A stretch of DNA of 64,000 nt from Gemmatimonadota bacterium. GTDB lineage: Bacteria > Gemmatimonadota > Gemmatimonadetes > Gemmatimonadales > Gemmatimonadaceae. Shown in pieces: positions 8,525 to 18,220 of this stretch. The notes below the pieces were generated by a model. The model was not told the origin of the DNA. It was given only the letters and a program-made list of their open reading frames with translations, and did not search any database. Location: assembly GCA_026387935.1 (NCBI GenBank), contig JAPLKU010000021.1, forward strand, positions 1 to 64,000, written 5' to 3'. How positions within the stretch are numbered: the stretch's first letter is position 1; each line of letters starts with the position of its first letter. The translations under genes and the position numbers were made by a program.

Positions 8525-9891
8525 CGTCCTGCTCCCGGCCAGAGCGCGCCCTGGTTTGCCTTGGTCACTGAGCCGACTCCTTTGTAGTTGAACTTCTGGA
8601 CGCGCTTTCCTTCCAGCGTCTCAGCCGTATAGATGTTGCCCTTGGAATCCACGGCAATGCTGTGCACTGCGTAGAAGGTGCCCGGGACGCGGCCGCCGTC
8701 GCCGAACGCCGTGAGCTCCGTGAGCGTCGCGCGATCGAGGATGCGCACCTTGTCGCTCATGCCGTCGGCCACATAGAGGTACTTCTGCGCCGCGTCCGCC
8801 GAAAAGGCGATGTCCCATACCGATCCGTCAGCAAGCGTAGCGGGAGCAACCTTTGCTTCCTTCATGAATGAACCGTCGGTCTTGAAGACCTGGATGCGGT
8901 CGTTGTTGCGATCGCAGACGTAGACCATGCCGTCCTTCGAGACTTCGGCGCAGGTGACAGCCGAGAAGCTCTGTGACGGTGCGCCATCGGCGGTGTACGC
9001 CGGCGTTGGCGCATCACTCGGCGTCTTGCCATACGCGCCCCAGAACGACTTGATCGCACCGGTTGCCGCGTCCACTGCTACGACGCGACGATTGCGAAGG
9101 CCATCCGCGATGAAGGCCGTGGTGCCGAGCGCGTCGAACGAGATGCGCGTGGCGCCGCCGAACATGTCGCCGCTCGCACTGTTGGGCGCAAGCGAAGGCG
9201 CTGCGCCGCCGCGACCACCGCGACCGCCACGACCTGCTGGAGCCGCTCCTGCAGCGCCCCGACCACCGGCGGCCGCACCACGCCCGCCGGGCGAAACACC
9301 CTGGTAAGCGGTATCAACTGCTACTGCAACTGCCGCCGGCGCCGAGCCAGCCTTGCCAATCTGGCGAATGAACTTGCCGTCGTGCGAGAAGACGAGGACT
9401 TGGCCGTCGAGTCCGCCGCTGCCGGCGATCCAGACGTTGCCCTTGGGATCAATGCCAATGCCCGACGGAACGGCCGGCCAGTCGTACCCGGCACCGGGAC
9501 CACCCCAGGCGTTCACGAGTTTGCCGGCCGCGTCGAACTCGAGCACCGGTGGTGCGCTCAGGCAGCACTCTGCGATTGGCGGAGTGGCGTTTGCGCCCGT
9601 CTCGGTACGAGCCGTGAAGGAGTCGATTTTGTGGACCACGAACACATGGTCCTGCGCGTCTGTCGCCACGCCGACGGCCGAGCCCATGAGCTGATGCGTG
9701 GGCAGTGGCTTCGGCCAAAGCATATCAACGGTGAACTGCGGCGCTGACGGGCCCTGTGGCGCAGCGGCCGCTGGCTTCGCTGCCGAACCGGCGGGTTTGC
9801 CTGGCGCCTTCCCGGCCTGCGCCGAGGCGATGGATGCCGCAACCATAAGAGCCGGCGCGACGCGCGTGAACAACGTGGAACTCACTTCCAT
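8521..9891 (-). CDS. Exported NHL-repeat beta-propeller protein with Gly/Arg-rich insert
   Basis: This is a paralogue of the following gene, with the same order of blades and the same motifs (MLWPKPLPTHQLMG, AECCLSAPPVLEF, VYVCDRNNDRIQVF, YVADGMSDKVRILD, HSIAVDSKGNIYTAETLEGK). An N-terminal signal peptide ends near ASAQAG, followed by an Ala/Pro/Lys linker. Residues about 196-236 are a low-complexity Gly/Ala/Arg insert (PAGRGGRGGRGG) between two blades, absent from the partner protein. It is the first gene of a two-gene unit and diverges from the HupE gene over a 71-nt gap. A periplasmic binding or scaffold role is inferred; the ligand is unknown. Confidence 0.85.
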   Translation of the reverse strand: MEVSSTLFTRVAPALMVAASIASAQAGKAPGKPAGSAAKPAAAAPQGPSAPQFTVDMLWPKPLPTHQLMGSAVGVATDAQDHVFVVHKIDSFTARTETGANATPPIAECCLSAPPVLEFDAAGKLVNAWGGPGAGYDWPAVPSGIGIDPKGNVWIAGSGGLDGQVLVFSHDGKFIRQIGKAGSAPAAVAVAVDTAYQGVSPGGRGAAAGGRGAAGAAPAGRGGRGGRGGAAPSLAPNSASGDMFGGATRISFDALGTTAFIADGLRNRRVVAVDAATGAIKSFWGAYGKTPSDAPTPAYTADGAPSQSFSAVTCAEVSKDGMVYVCDRNNDRIQVFKTDGSFMKEAKVAPATLADGSVWDIAFSADAAQKYLYVADGMSDKVRILDRATLTELTAFGDGGRVPGTFYAVHSIAVDSKGNIYTAETLEGKRVQKFNYKGVGSVTKANQGALWPGAGR

Positions 9892-9962
9892 TCCCTGATC
9901 TCCGGTGGGGGCGCCCGCATGTCTAGTGAGGGCGCTGTGTGGGAGTGTAAGTTCGTGCGACT

Positions 9963-11396
9963 ATGCGGGACTTCCTGCAACACTTGAACCTACGGCCATT
10001 TACGCGCCTGCGTCCAGTCGCGCTGGCGCTGTTGCGCGCGCCCCGCCGCACGGCGACGGTACTGGCCGCAGCCGCCGCCCTACTCCTCGCCGCACCCACC
10101 GGCGGCGCCGCGCACGAAATCCCCAAGAGCGTCACGATCCTGGCATATCTCAAACCTGAGGGAAAATCGCTGCGCCTCGTGGTGCGCGTCCCCCTCGAGG
10201 CCATGCGCGACATCCAGTGGCCGCTGCGTGGGCCGGGCTATCTCGTGCTCACGCAGCTCGATTCGCTGCTGCACGATGGCACGAAAATCTGGGTCTCGGA
10301 CAACCTCAGGATTTTTGAAGAAGGCACCCAGCTCGGTGCGCCACGTATCACCAACGCCCGAATCTCGCTGCAGAGCGACCGAGTGTTTGAGTCATATGAA
10401 GCGGCGGTCGCCCACTTCAGTGCACCCACGATTCCGGCGTCCACCGACCTCGCCTGGCAGCAGGCGATGGTAGATGTCGTGCTCGAATATCCAATTACGT
10501 CAGCGAACGCGCATTTCTCGATTGATCCGACGCTCGCCCGGCTCAGCGTTCGCACCACGACGGTCCTGCACTTTCTGCCACCGGATGGCAGCGAGCGCGT
10601 GTTCACCTACCTCGGTGATCCGGGATTGGTGCATCTCGACCCGCAGTGGTTCCAGGCAGCGGGCCAGTTCGTTTCCCTGGGCTTCAACCACATCCTCGAC
10701 GGCATCGATCACCTGCTGTTCATCATCTGCCTGGTGATTCCCTTCCGCCGGCTGCGACCGCTGTTGGTGGTTGTCACAGCATTCACCGTCGCGCATTCCA
10801 TCACGATGGTGGCGTCGGCCCTTGGATTCGCGCCCACGGCGCTCTGGTTTCCACCTCTGGTTGAGGTACTGATCGCGATTTCCATCGTCTACACGGCGTT
10901 CGAGAACATCGTGGGCGCGACACTCGAACGGCGTTGGATGATTGCGTTCGGATTCGGATTGATTCACGGCTTCGGCTTCTCGTTCGCGCTACGCGAGTCG
11001 CTGCAGTTCGCCGGAACGCATCTCGCCATGTCGCTCGCGACCTTCAACATTGGCGTGGAGCTGGGGCAGATTCTCGTGCTGTTGTTCGCCGTGCCGCTCC
11101 TGAACTGGGCCTTTCGCCGCGTGGTAGCCGAGCGCATGGGAACGATCATTTTGTCGGCGCTCGTTGCCCATACGGCGTGGAACTGGATGCTCGACCGCGG
11201 GAGCCTGCTGCGCGAGTACAGTTTCGAAATGCCCGCACTGGATGCGGCGTTCGGCGCAGCCCTGCTGCGCTTCGCGACCCTCGCGTTGGTCGCCGGTGCG
11301 GCCATCTGGTACGGACGGCCCATCGTGAGGCGCCTGCTGGGGTCCATTTCCGACCCCGGGAACGACCGCTCCCGGGGCAGCGAAGGGACGCCCTGA
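9963..11396 (+). CDS. HupE/UreJ family membrane protein with long periplasmic N-domain
   Basis: Residues 1-50 form a signal/anchor ending at GGAAHEIPKS, followed by an extracytoplasmic domain of about 190 residues. About six membrane segments begin at SLGFNHILDGIDHLLFIICLVIPF. The signature HILDGIDHLLF and FGFGLIHGFGFSFAL with conserved His/Asp define the HupE/UreJ_2 group, usually linked to nickel or cobalt uptake or, more broadly, to metal handling. Length (477 residues) fits the long HupE/UreJ_2 variants. It is 14 nt upstream of the cytochrome c gene, so the three plus-strand genes probably form one operon. Metal specificity cannot be told from sequence. Confidence 0.85.
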   Translation: MRDFLQHLNLRPFTRLRPVALALLRAPRRTATVLAAAAALLLAAPTGGAAHEIPKSVTILAYLKPEGKSLRLVVRVPLEAMRDIQWPLRGPGYLVLTQLDSLLHDGTKIWVSDNLRIFEEGTQLGAPRITNARISLQSDRVFESYEAAVAHFSAPTIPASTDLAWQQAMVDVVLEYPITSANAHFSIDPTLARLSVRTTTVLHFLPPDGSERVFTYLGDPGLVHLDPQWFQAAGQFVSLGFNHILDGIDHLLFIICLVIPFRRLRPLLVVVTAFTVAHSITMVASALGFAPTALWFPPLVEVLIAISIVYTAFENIVGATLERRWMIAFGFGLIHGFGFSFALRESLQFAGTHLAMSLATFNIGVELGQILVLLFAVPLLNWAFRRVVAERMGTIILSALVAHTAWNWMLDRGSLLREYSFEMPALDAAFGAALLRFATLALVAGAAIWYGRPIVRRLLGSISDPGNDRSRGSEGTP

Positions 11397-11410
11397 TTCG
11401 TAGATTCTAG

Positions 11411-11863
11411 ATGATGCTGACTTTCTCCTCCCGATCGGTTCGTACCGCGCTTGTCGTCGCTGGAACCGCACTGCTCGTGCCGTCAGCGAAGGCCGCGGCC
11501 CAAGGAGCCGATTCGCTGACGACACTTTCCAAGATCTACACGGCCGTTCAGGCCGCGAAGGGCAAGGACGCGTTCGACACGACCTGTCTCTCCTGCCACA
11601 AGCCGGTTGAGTTGGCCGGATACAAGTTCTGGTCCGGGTTGGTCGGAAGGCCGCTCGGCGAATTCTTTGGATACATCCGCAGCAACATGCCGCAGGACAA
11701 TCCGGGAAGCATTACCGATGAGGACTACGCCGGAATTACGGCGTACATTCTGCAATTGAACACGATGCCCGCTGGAGAGCGACCGCTCCCCGGCGACTCG
11801 GTGTCACTCGCGAAAATTCGCGTCGTGGCGCCGGACACCACCAGGAAAGGATTCGGAAAATGA
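11411..11863 (+). CDS. Periplasmic monohaem cytochrome c
   Basis: This 150-residue protein has a signal peptide (to about residue 31) and one haem-binding CLSCH motif. MPQDNPGSI supplies the probable Met axial ligand (M in SNMPQDN), and a C-terminal helix DYAGITAYILQLN closes the class I fold. It overlaps the PQQ dehydrogenase start by ATGA, so it is almost certainly the dedicated electron acceptor of that quinoprotein, passing electrons to the respiratory chain. It is clearly paralogous to the cytochrome at 51322-51774: both share YTxVQAxxG, a CxxCH motif, IRxxMPQxxPGS and AYxxxLN. Confidence 0.9.
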   Translation: MMLTFSSRSVRTALVVAGTALLVPSAKAAAQGADSLTTLSKIYTAVQAAKGKDAFDTTCLSCHKPVELAGYKFWSGLVGRPLGEFFGYIRSNMPQDNPGSITDEDYAGITAYILQLNTMPAGERPLPGDSVSLAKIRVVAPDTTRKGFGK

Positions 11864-14157
11864 CGCAACGCTCTCCCCGCCAGCGCTCGTTTCTCCTCCT
11901 GATGTTCACGGCCGTCGCGATCGTGGCGACGGCACTCGTGGCTTCGACATCCAGCGCACGCCAGGGCAGCGGACTTGTCCGCGGTAACAAGCCCGGCGAA
12001 TGGCGCGTGTGGGGCGGCGACGCCTGGAGTTCGCGCTACTCGGCGCTCGACCAGATTAACGAGTCCAACTTCGGCAAGCTGCAGGTGGCCTGGCAGTGGA
12101 ATGCCGCGAAGGACGGCGATGACGAGTACTACCGGACCACGCCGCTCTACGCGAATGGCCGCATCCTCACCGTCGCCACCACGCACCGGTACGCGTACGC
12201 GATCAATCCAGAAGACGGCAAGGCGCTCTGGGAATGGAAGCTCGACGAGGGCATCCGTTGGCAGAAGGCGCCGCGCCAGTTCGCCGGCCGCGGCCTCGCC
12301 TACTGGACCGATGGCGTGAGTGAACGCGCCGTCGTCATCACGCCGGGCTATCACCTGGCATCGCTCGATGCGAAGACGGGCAAGCCGGATCCGCTCTTCG
12401 GCAAGAAGGGCGTCGTGGACCTGATGGATGGCCTCGGATATCCGCTCGTTCCGCTCGCGGTGGACGATTCGGGGCCGCTCATCATTTCAGAAGCAGCACC
12501 GGCCCGCCGCGCGCGAACGGGCGAAGGCTGGGACGCGGCCAAGAAGACGGGCGCGGATGGCACCATCGGTATCGACCCGGTCAACGGCCAGATCGCCAAC
12601 AGCTCACCGGCGATCATCGTGGGCAACGTGATCGTCGTCGGCAACTCGTCGATGCACGGCTACTACCCGCTGCGCAAGGTCAACATCCCCGGCTTCGTCC
12701 GCGGATTCGACATCAAGACCGGCAAGCAACTCTGGAAGTTCAACCTCGTTCCGCAGCCCGGCGAGTTCGGCGCGGAAACGTGGAAGAACGGATCCAAGAT
12801 CGGTACGCCTGGCGTGGGCAAGGTGGATCCGTGGGCGACGTACGCCGCGGACCCTGACCTCGGCCTCGTCTACATCCCGGTTGGCATGCCCCCCGCTGAC
12901 GAGTACGGCGGTCATCGCCCGGGCGACAATCTTTATTCGAGCAGCATCGTCGCGATTGACGTGAAGACGGGCAAGCGGAAGTGGCACTACCAGTTTGTGC
13001 ACCACGACATCTGGGACTACGACAATTCGATGACGCCGAATCTTCTCGACGTTGTCATCGACGGGAAGCCCCGGAAGATTCTCGGACAGACGACGAAAAA
13101 CGGCATCTTCTACGTGCTCGACCGCGTGACGGGCGAGCCAATCTGGCCGATCGTCGAGACGCCAGTCGGTCAGAGCGAAGTGCCCGGCGAGGTGACCGCC
13201 GCGACGCAGCCGATTCCCACCAAGCCGGCGCCCTATTCGCAGCTTGGGCTCGTCGAAAAGGACCTGATTGATTACAACCCGGCGATCAAGGACTCCGCGC
13301 TGAAAATCGCGAAGCTCTGCCGCATGGGTCCGTACTTCATCCCGGGTTCGCCGGCAGACGGCAAGGGCGCCAACGGCCCAGCCCAGTACAAGTGCTCGTG
13401 GTACGCTCCGGGCGCGAGTGGCGGCGTCAACATTGACGGCGGCAGCGCGGTGGATCCCGAAACGGGAATGATGTACGTCGGGTCGCAGACCGGCCTGACG
13501 ACGATCAGCGTGCAGCGGGACCCGTGCTCGGAAATCGAGTACACCTCGCCGCATAACAGCTGCGGCCTGCTCGGCGCGCTTCCGCCTGTGGCGGGATACG
13601 ACCCGAAGGGCAACACCGAGGGCAACGATGGTGCGTTCCGCCGCGGCGGCCCTGCGAGTGTGATCGACGGCATCTCGATCCTCAAGCCGGCCGAGAAGGG
13701 TGGTATCACGGCGTACAACATGAAGACGGGTGACAAGACGTGGTGGTCGCCGAACGGCGGCATCTGGCGCACGGCACCACAGGTTCCGCAGTCGCCGCTC
13801 TGGGCGGGCGTGACCAGCCTTCCAAAGCTTCCAAACAACAGCAGCCAGCCCGAGATCATCGTCACGAAGACGCTCCTGATCAACGGCACGGGCCGTGGCG
13901 GCGGTGGGGGTGGTGGCCGAGCCGGAGCGGGTCCAGGACGTGGCGGACGCGCTGGCGCCGGTGGTGCACCGGTCGCGGCGCCCTCTGCGCAGCTCTACGC
14001 GCTCAACAAGGCGACGGGCAAAATGGTGGACTCCGTGGCGATTCCGGCGGTGAACACGGCCGTGCCAATGACGTTCATGCACAAGGGCAAGCAGTACATC
14101 GTGTTTGCGTCGGGTGCGGGCGGCAGCACGAAGCTCAACGCACTCCGGTTGCCGTAA
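11860..14157 (+). CDS. PQQ-dependent dehydrogenase (quinoprotein), soluble
   Basis: This 765-residue exported eight-bladed propeller of the glucose/quinate-type PQQ dehydrogenase family oxidises an alcohol or sugar in the periplasm. The signal peptide is about residues 1-32. Family motifs are clear: WRVWGGDAWSSRYSALDQIN, LKVNIPGFVRGFDIKTG-like blades, HHDIWDYDNSMTPNLLDV and GVTSLPKLPN. No transmembrane N-terminus of five helices is present, so it is not the membrane glucose dehydrogenase type. Residues about 677-705 are a Gly/Arg insert near the C-terminus. The start overlaps the cytochrome c stop by ATGA. The substrate is unknown. Confidence 0.9.
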   Translation: MTQRSPRQRSFLLLMFTAVAIVATALVASTSSARQGSGLVRGNKPGEWRVWGGDAWSSRYSALDQINESNFGKLQVAWQWNAAKDGDDEYYRTTPLYANGRILTVATTHRYAYAINPEDGKALWEWKLDEGIRWQKAPRQFAGRGLAYWTDGVSERAVVITPGYHLASLDAKTGKPDPLFGKKGVVDLMDGLGYPLVPLAVDDSGPLIISEAAPARRARTGEGWDAAKKTGADGTIGIDPVNGQIANSSPAIIVGNVIVVGNSSMHGYYPLRKVNIPGFVRGFDIKTGKQLWKFNLVPQPGEFGAETWKNGSKIGTPGVGKVDPWATYAADPDLGLVYIPVGMPPADEYGGHRPGDNLYSSSIVAIDVKTGKRKWHYQFVHHDIWDYDNSMTPNLLDVVIDGKPRKILGQTTKNGIFYVLDRVTGEPIWPIVETPVGQSEVPGEVTAATQPIPTKPAPYSQLGLVEKDLIDYNPAIKDSALKIAKLCRMGPYFIPGSPADGKGANGPAQYKCSWYAPGASGGVNIDGGSAVDPETGMMYVGSQTGLTTISVQRDPCSEIEYTSPHNSCGLLGALPPVAGYDPKGNTEGNDGAFRRGGPASVIDGISILKPAEKGGITAYNMKTGDKTWWSPNGGIWRTAPQVPQSPLWAGVTSLPKLPNNSSQPEIIVTKTLLINGTGRGGGGGGGRAGAGPGRGGRAGAGGAPVAAPSAQLYALNKATGKMVDSVAIPAVNTAVPMTFMHKGKQYIVFASGAGGSTKLNALRLP

Positions 14158-14159
14158 CT

Positions 14160-14324
14160 GCGGAACCGCGGAGACCCGCGGAGAGTTGGGCTGAGAAAGC
14201 GCTGAGACGACAACTGACTGGGGGAACTACCACGACTGATGAATGTCGTTGTAGTTCCCCCAAGTCTTTTGTGGTATCTGGGAATCTCTGCTGTGCCGTT
14301 CTCCGTGGACCTCCGCGGTTCCGC
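14160..14324. repeat. Palindromic interspersed repeat, copy A
   Basis: This element of about 165 bp has nested inverted repeats. Outer arms are cggaaccgcggag (14161) and ctccgcggttccg (14311). Inner arms are gggggaactaccacgac (14220-14236) and gtcgttgtagttccccc (14245-14261), 16 of 17 paired. A second, inverted copy lies at 18221-18394. It begins right after the PQQ dehydrogenase stop. Confidence 0.85.
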
Positions 14325-14332
14325 TGTAGGAA

Positions 14333-14850
14333 CTACGGCACCAAGCCGAGCATCGCCGCGTCTGCGCCGAGGTAAGTCGCCGATCGCGTGACATAGATCG
14401 CGGCCGCTTCGACGTGCTGCCAATGTCCGAAGGTGTTGGTCACGTCGAAGATCGTCATCAGATCGTAGTACGACGGGTCCGGCCTGCTGTGCCACCCCTT
14501 GTTCGTCAAGATCCACTCGCCGGCGACGGCTCCCCTTTGCCAGTCATGAAAGAGCGACGGGTTTGTAAGCGCCGGTTCCCACGGACGGCACGTACGATCT
14601 CCCCGTCGGACCCGTGCGTTCGCCATCCGTGCGATTGTTTTCAATGAGCATGCATTCGGCGCTCGGGCCGCCGACGATCACATCGCCCTGCTTCACCTTC
14701 TGGCCCAGCGTGACCATCACGTTGTTCACATCGAGATGCTTGGCCAACGAGGCCGTTCCCGTTGTCCACTGGGACGAAATACTCGTGAACCGAGCTGCCG
14801 GATGAGATCGGGCCTGTGTCATCGATCCTGGTGACCGTGACGTCGCTCAC
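14333..14850 (-). pseudogene. Decayed, frame-broken gene remains
   Basis: Three overlapping minus-strand frames carry protein-like pieces. One has LAKHLDVNNVMVTLGQKVKQ, resembling the beta-roll of M23 peptidases or a biotinyl/lipoyl-like turn. A second, shifted frame has PWEPALTNPSLFHDW, GEWILTNKGWHSRPDPSYY and DLMTIFDVTNTFGHW, ending near 14333. No frame is open over the whole stretch and no signal peptide or clear start exists. It is best read as a frameshifted relic of one or two genes; the parent family is not recognised. The rest of 14325-14937 shows nothing else. Confidence 0.4.
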
Positions 14851-14937
14851 ACCGGGCCCGTCGCGACATGGCCGCGAGCCCTTCGGGGAGAGATATTGCG
14901 GAATGCTCGTCCCTCCCGTTTACCGTGTGAAGACCTC

Positions 14938-17900
14938 ATGACGCATCGCCCGCACACCGCCCCGCCCCGCGCTCGCGCTCGCGCTCGCGCAGTCATCGCG
15001 GTTCTTGCGTTGCTGGCGTTCTCCGCCGCAACGCCAATCAAGCCCGACCTGCTTTCGGGTCTGATGTGGCGCAACGTCGGCCCATTTCGTGGCGGGCGCG
15101 TTTCCTCCGTGACCGGTGCCATCGGCGAACCAGGCACGTTCTATGCCGGGTTCCCGTCGGCGGGCGTGTGGAAGACCACAAGTGCCGGACAGGTCTGGTA
15201 CCCGGTGTTCGACGACGTGAAAGAGGTGTCGTCGGTTGGCGCGGTGGAGGTTGCGCCGTCAAATGCGAACATCCTGTACGTGGGCACCGGCGATCAGGTC
15301 ACGGGCGGCACGGTGAATGAAGGCAATGGCGTCTACAAGTCGGTCGACGCCGGCAAAACGTGGAAGCACATCGGGCTCGTCGCGAGCAAGCAGATCCCGT
15401 CCATCATCATTGATCCGCGCAACCCGGATGTCGTGCTCGTTGCCGCGCAAGGCGATGCGCATATCAAGACGGACACCCGCGGCGTGTATCGCACGACTGA
15501 TGGTGGCGCGACATGGACCAAAACGCTGTTCGTGGCCGACAGCATCGGCATCCAGAAGCTTGCCATCGCCTACGACCGGCCCGACGTTGTTTTCGCGATG
15601 ACGATTCGGCACTACGCGGCCCTTCCGCCGATGAGTGGCGTGACACCGGCGCCGCCGGCTGGTGCCGGAGGCGGACGTGGAGGCCAGGCGGCCGCTCCGA
15701 CCGGAACATCGCTCTTCAAGTCCACTGACGGCGGCGTGACGTGGAAGGAAGTGACTGGTGGCGGCCTTCCGCGCATTTCGGCGAGCCGCACATCCCTCGC
15801 CGTGGCGCCGAATACCAATGCACAACGTGTGTTCGTGATCGACAACAACGGACTCTACCGCTCCGACGACGGCGGCGGCACGTGGCGCCGCATGGCGCAG
15901 GACGACGCGCGAATCCGGAACGGCCAGGGCGGTTACAACTGTGGCATGTTCGTCGATCCGAAAAACCCCGATGTGGTGTACACGTTCAACACGGCGGCGT
16001 ACAAGTCCACGGATGGTGGCAACACCTTCACCGGACTTCGCGGCGCGCCCGGCGGCGACGACCCGCAGGCGCACTGGATTGATCCGACCAACGGCAATCG
16101 CATTCTGCTCGGCTATGATCAGGGCGCGATCGTCACCTTCGATGGCGGCGTCACCTGGAGTTCGTGGTACAACCAGTCAACCGAGCAGGTCTATCACGTT
16201 TCGGCGGACAACTCGTTTCCGTACTGGATCTACGCCACCCAGCAGGATGCGGGGGCCATTCGTACCCGCAGCCGCGGCAATCTTGGCGCCATCACACCAT
16301 TCGACTGGAACGGTGTGAACGGCTGGGAGTGGGGCACGATAGTGGCCGATCCGCTCAACCCGAACGTGGTGTACGCGAGCGGCAACGGTATCAACAAGAT
16401 CAGCTATCCGAGTGAGCAGTGGATTAGCGTGAGCCCCGCCGCAAATCCCGAGGCTCGGCTGCGCACCACGTCGTCGCAGCCACTCGTGTGGGCGCCGTGG
16501 AACCAGCGCCAACTCATCACGGGCTTTCAGATGGTGATGTCCACGATTGACGGTGGTGCACACTGGACCCGGATGAGCCCCGACCTCGGCTACCCGAAGG
16601 GCATGACGCCGCCGCCCGACACGGCCGCCCCAGTGCCCGGCGCGTTCCCGGCCGGTGCGATTGAAACGATCGCCGCCTCGCCCGTGGGGCGCGGCACAAT
16701 TTGGGTCGGCACGAACAACGGGCTCATCAAGGTCACGAAGGACGAGGGCAAGACGTGGGACGATGTGTCCATCCCGAACCTTCCCTACGCGGCGCGGGCG
16801 CTCATCGAAGGACTCGACGTGTCGCCGACCGTTGCCGGCGAAGCGTACGCGGCCGTCAGTGCGGTTCGCGCCGGCGATTTCGCGGCGCAGATCTATCGCA
16901 CGAAGGACTATGGGAAGAGCTGGACGAAGATCATCAACGGGCTCCGCACGAATGAGGCGACCGGCAGCTCTGTGCGCGTCGTCCGCGCGGACCCCAAACG
17001 CGCCGGCCTGCTCTACGCGGGTACGGAAAGCGGGATGTACGTCTCGTTCGACGACGGCGACAACTGGCAGTCGTTCCAGCAGAACCTCCCAAACACCTCA
17101 TACCGCGCGATCGAGTTCAAGGGCAACGACATCATCGTCGGTACGTATGGCCGAGGCATCTGGGTGCTCGACGGCGGCACGGTGGTGCGGCAGATGAAGG
17201 CCGCCATCGCCGACGAGCCAGTGCACCTGTTCAAGCCCGATCCCACCGTGCGCGTGCGGCGCAACGTAGGGTACAACACGCCGTTGCCGCGCGAAGTACC
17301 GCATGCGCTCAACCCGCCTGACGGCGCCGCCATCTTCTATTCGCTCGGCAGCCGACCGTCTGGTGAGATCACGATCGACGTGCTCGACTCCGCGGGGGTG
17401 GCCATTCGCCATCTCTCGAGCATCGGAACACCACCGGCGCCCGAAGCGGCCAAGCCACCGCATCCGAATTTCTGGATTGCCCCGCCGTTCACGCTTCCCG
17501 CGGACGCTGGGTTGAACCGAACACACTGGGATCTCCGGTTTGATGCTCCACCGGCGTTCGCTCATTCATTCGAGATCAACGCCAACCCCGATCTCACGCC
17601 CACGTCACCCGAAGGCATCCTCGCGCCGCCGGGAACCTACACGGTAAAGCTCACCGTGAACGGCAAGGCATACACGGAACAGGTCACGGTCACGAACGAT
17701 CCGCGCTCACCGACGACGGCGGCCGACGCTCGCGCGCAGGGGGCGTTGCTCCGTAAGCTGAACGTCGGAGTGAAGACCGCGTGGGACGCGTACCAACAGG
17801 TAGTCACGATGCGGTCCGCGTTGACCGCGGCCATGCCCGCCGACTCGACGTCGGAAGCCGCGCAGGCGATTGGCGCATTCCGCGCAAAAATCGACACCGT

Positions 17901-18207
17901 GGGCGGCAACGGTGGCGGCGGACGAGGTGGTTCCGGCGGGCGCGGCGGCGGACGCACACCGCCACCGAACTTCTTCGCGCTGCACGGACGCCTGCTGGGC
18001 ATGATCAACGCGCAGGACAACGGCGACCTGGCTCCAACCGAGGCAATGATTCAGGGACTCGCGACATCTTGCCGTGACCTCGGCAAAGCGGTCGCGAGTT
18101 GGCAGTCGATCAACGGCAAGGATTTCGCGGCACTCAACGGCGTGCTGTCGAAGGCCGGCGCCAAGGCGGTGCCGGCAGCGGCTGGAGTTCAAGTGCCGAA
18201 ATGCTGA
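14938..18207 (+). CDS. Exported BNR/sortilin-type beta-propeller protein
   Basis: This protein of about 1089 residues starts at ATG 14938, where a signal peptide follows (MTHRPHTAPP, an Arg-Ala repeat, then VIAVLALLAFSA). Repeated Asp-box blades (SxDxGxTW: STDGGVTW, KSVDAGKTW, DDGGGTW, DEGKTW, FDDGDNW) fill residues about 50-740. These match WD40/YVTN/BNR-like and sortilin N-terminal propellers, found in glycosidases and in binding proteins. A C-terminal beta-sandwich and helical tail follow, with TYTVKLTVNGKAYTEQVTV. Two Gly/Arg inserts lie at about 239-254 and 991-1006. No glycosidase catalytic pair could be assigned. It is paralogous to the 51957-55271 gene. Confidence 0.85.
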   Translation: MTHRPHTAPPRARARARAVIAVLALLAFSAATPIKPDLLSGLMWRNVGPFRGGRVSSVTGAIGEPGTFYAGFPSAGVWKTTSAGQVWYPVFDDVKEVSSVGAVEVAPSNANILYVGTGDQVTGGTVNEGNGVYKSVDAGKTWKHIGLVASKQIPSIIIDPRNPDVVLVAAQGDAHIKTDTRGVYRTTDGGATWTKTLFVADSIGIQKLAIAYDRPDVVFAMTIRHYAALPPMSGVTPAPPAGAGGGRGGQAAAPTGTSLFKSTDGGVTWKEVTGGGLPRISASRTSLAVAPNTNAQRVFVIDNNGLYRSDDGGGTWRRMAQDDARIRNGQGGYNCGMFVDPKNPDVVYTFNTAAYKSTDGGNTFTGLRGAPGGDDPQAHWIDPTNGNRILLGYDQGAIVTFDGGVTWSSWYNQSTEQVYHVSADNSFPYWIYATQQDAGAIRTRSRGNLGAITPFDWNGVNGWEWGTIVADPLNPNVVYASGNGINKISYPSEQWISVSPAANPEARLRTTSSQPLVWAPWNQRQLITGFQMVMSTIDGGAHWTRMSPDLGYPKGMTPPPDTAAPVPGAFPAGAIETIAASPVGRGTIWVGTNNGLIKVTKDEGKTWDDVSIPNLPYAARALIEGLDVSPTVAGEAYAAVSAVRAGDFAAQIYRTKDYGKSWTKIINGLRTNEATGSSVRVVRADPKRAGLLYAGTESGMYVSFDDGDNWQSFQQNLPNTSYRAIEFKGNDIIVGTYGRGIWVLDGGTVVRQMKAAIADEPVHLFKPDPTVRVRRNVGYNTPLPREVPHALNPPDGAAIFYSLGSRPSGEITIDVLDSAGVAIRHLSSIGTPPAPEAAKPPHPNFWIAPPFTLPADAGLNRTHWDLRFDAPPAFAHSFEINANPDLTPTSPEGILAPPGTYTVKLTVNGKAYTEQVTVTNDPRSPTTAADARAQGALLRKLNVGVKTAWDAYQQVVTMRSALTAAMPADSTSEAAQAIGAFRAKIDTVGGNGGGGRGGSGGRGGGRTPPPNFFALHGRLLGMINAQDNGDLAPTEAMIQGLATSCRDLGKAVASWQSINGKDFAALNGVLSKAGAKAVPAAAGVQVPKC

Positions 18208-18220
18208 GCTGAGAATCGGG

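Noticed and set aside
12604-14082. Minus-strand open frame opposite the PQQ dehydrogenase
   Set aside because: Arg/His-rich shadow frame; the plus strand has the clear quinoprotein.
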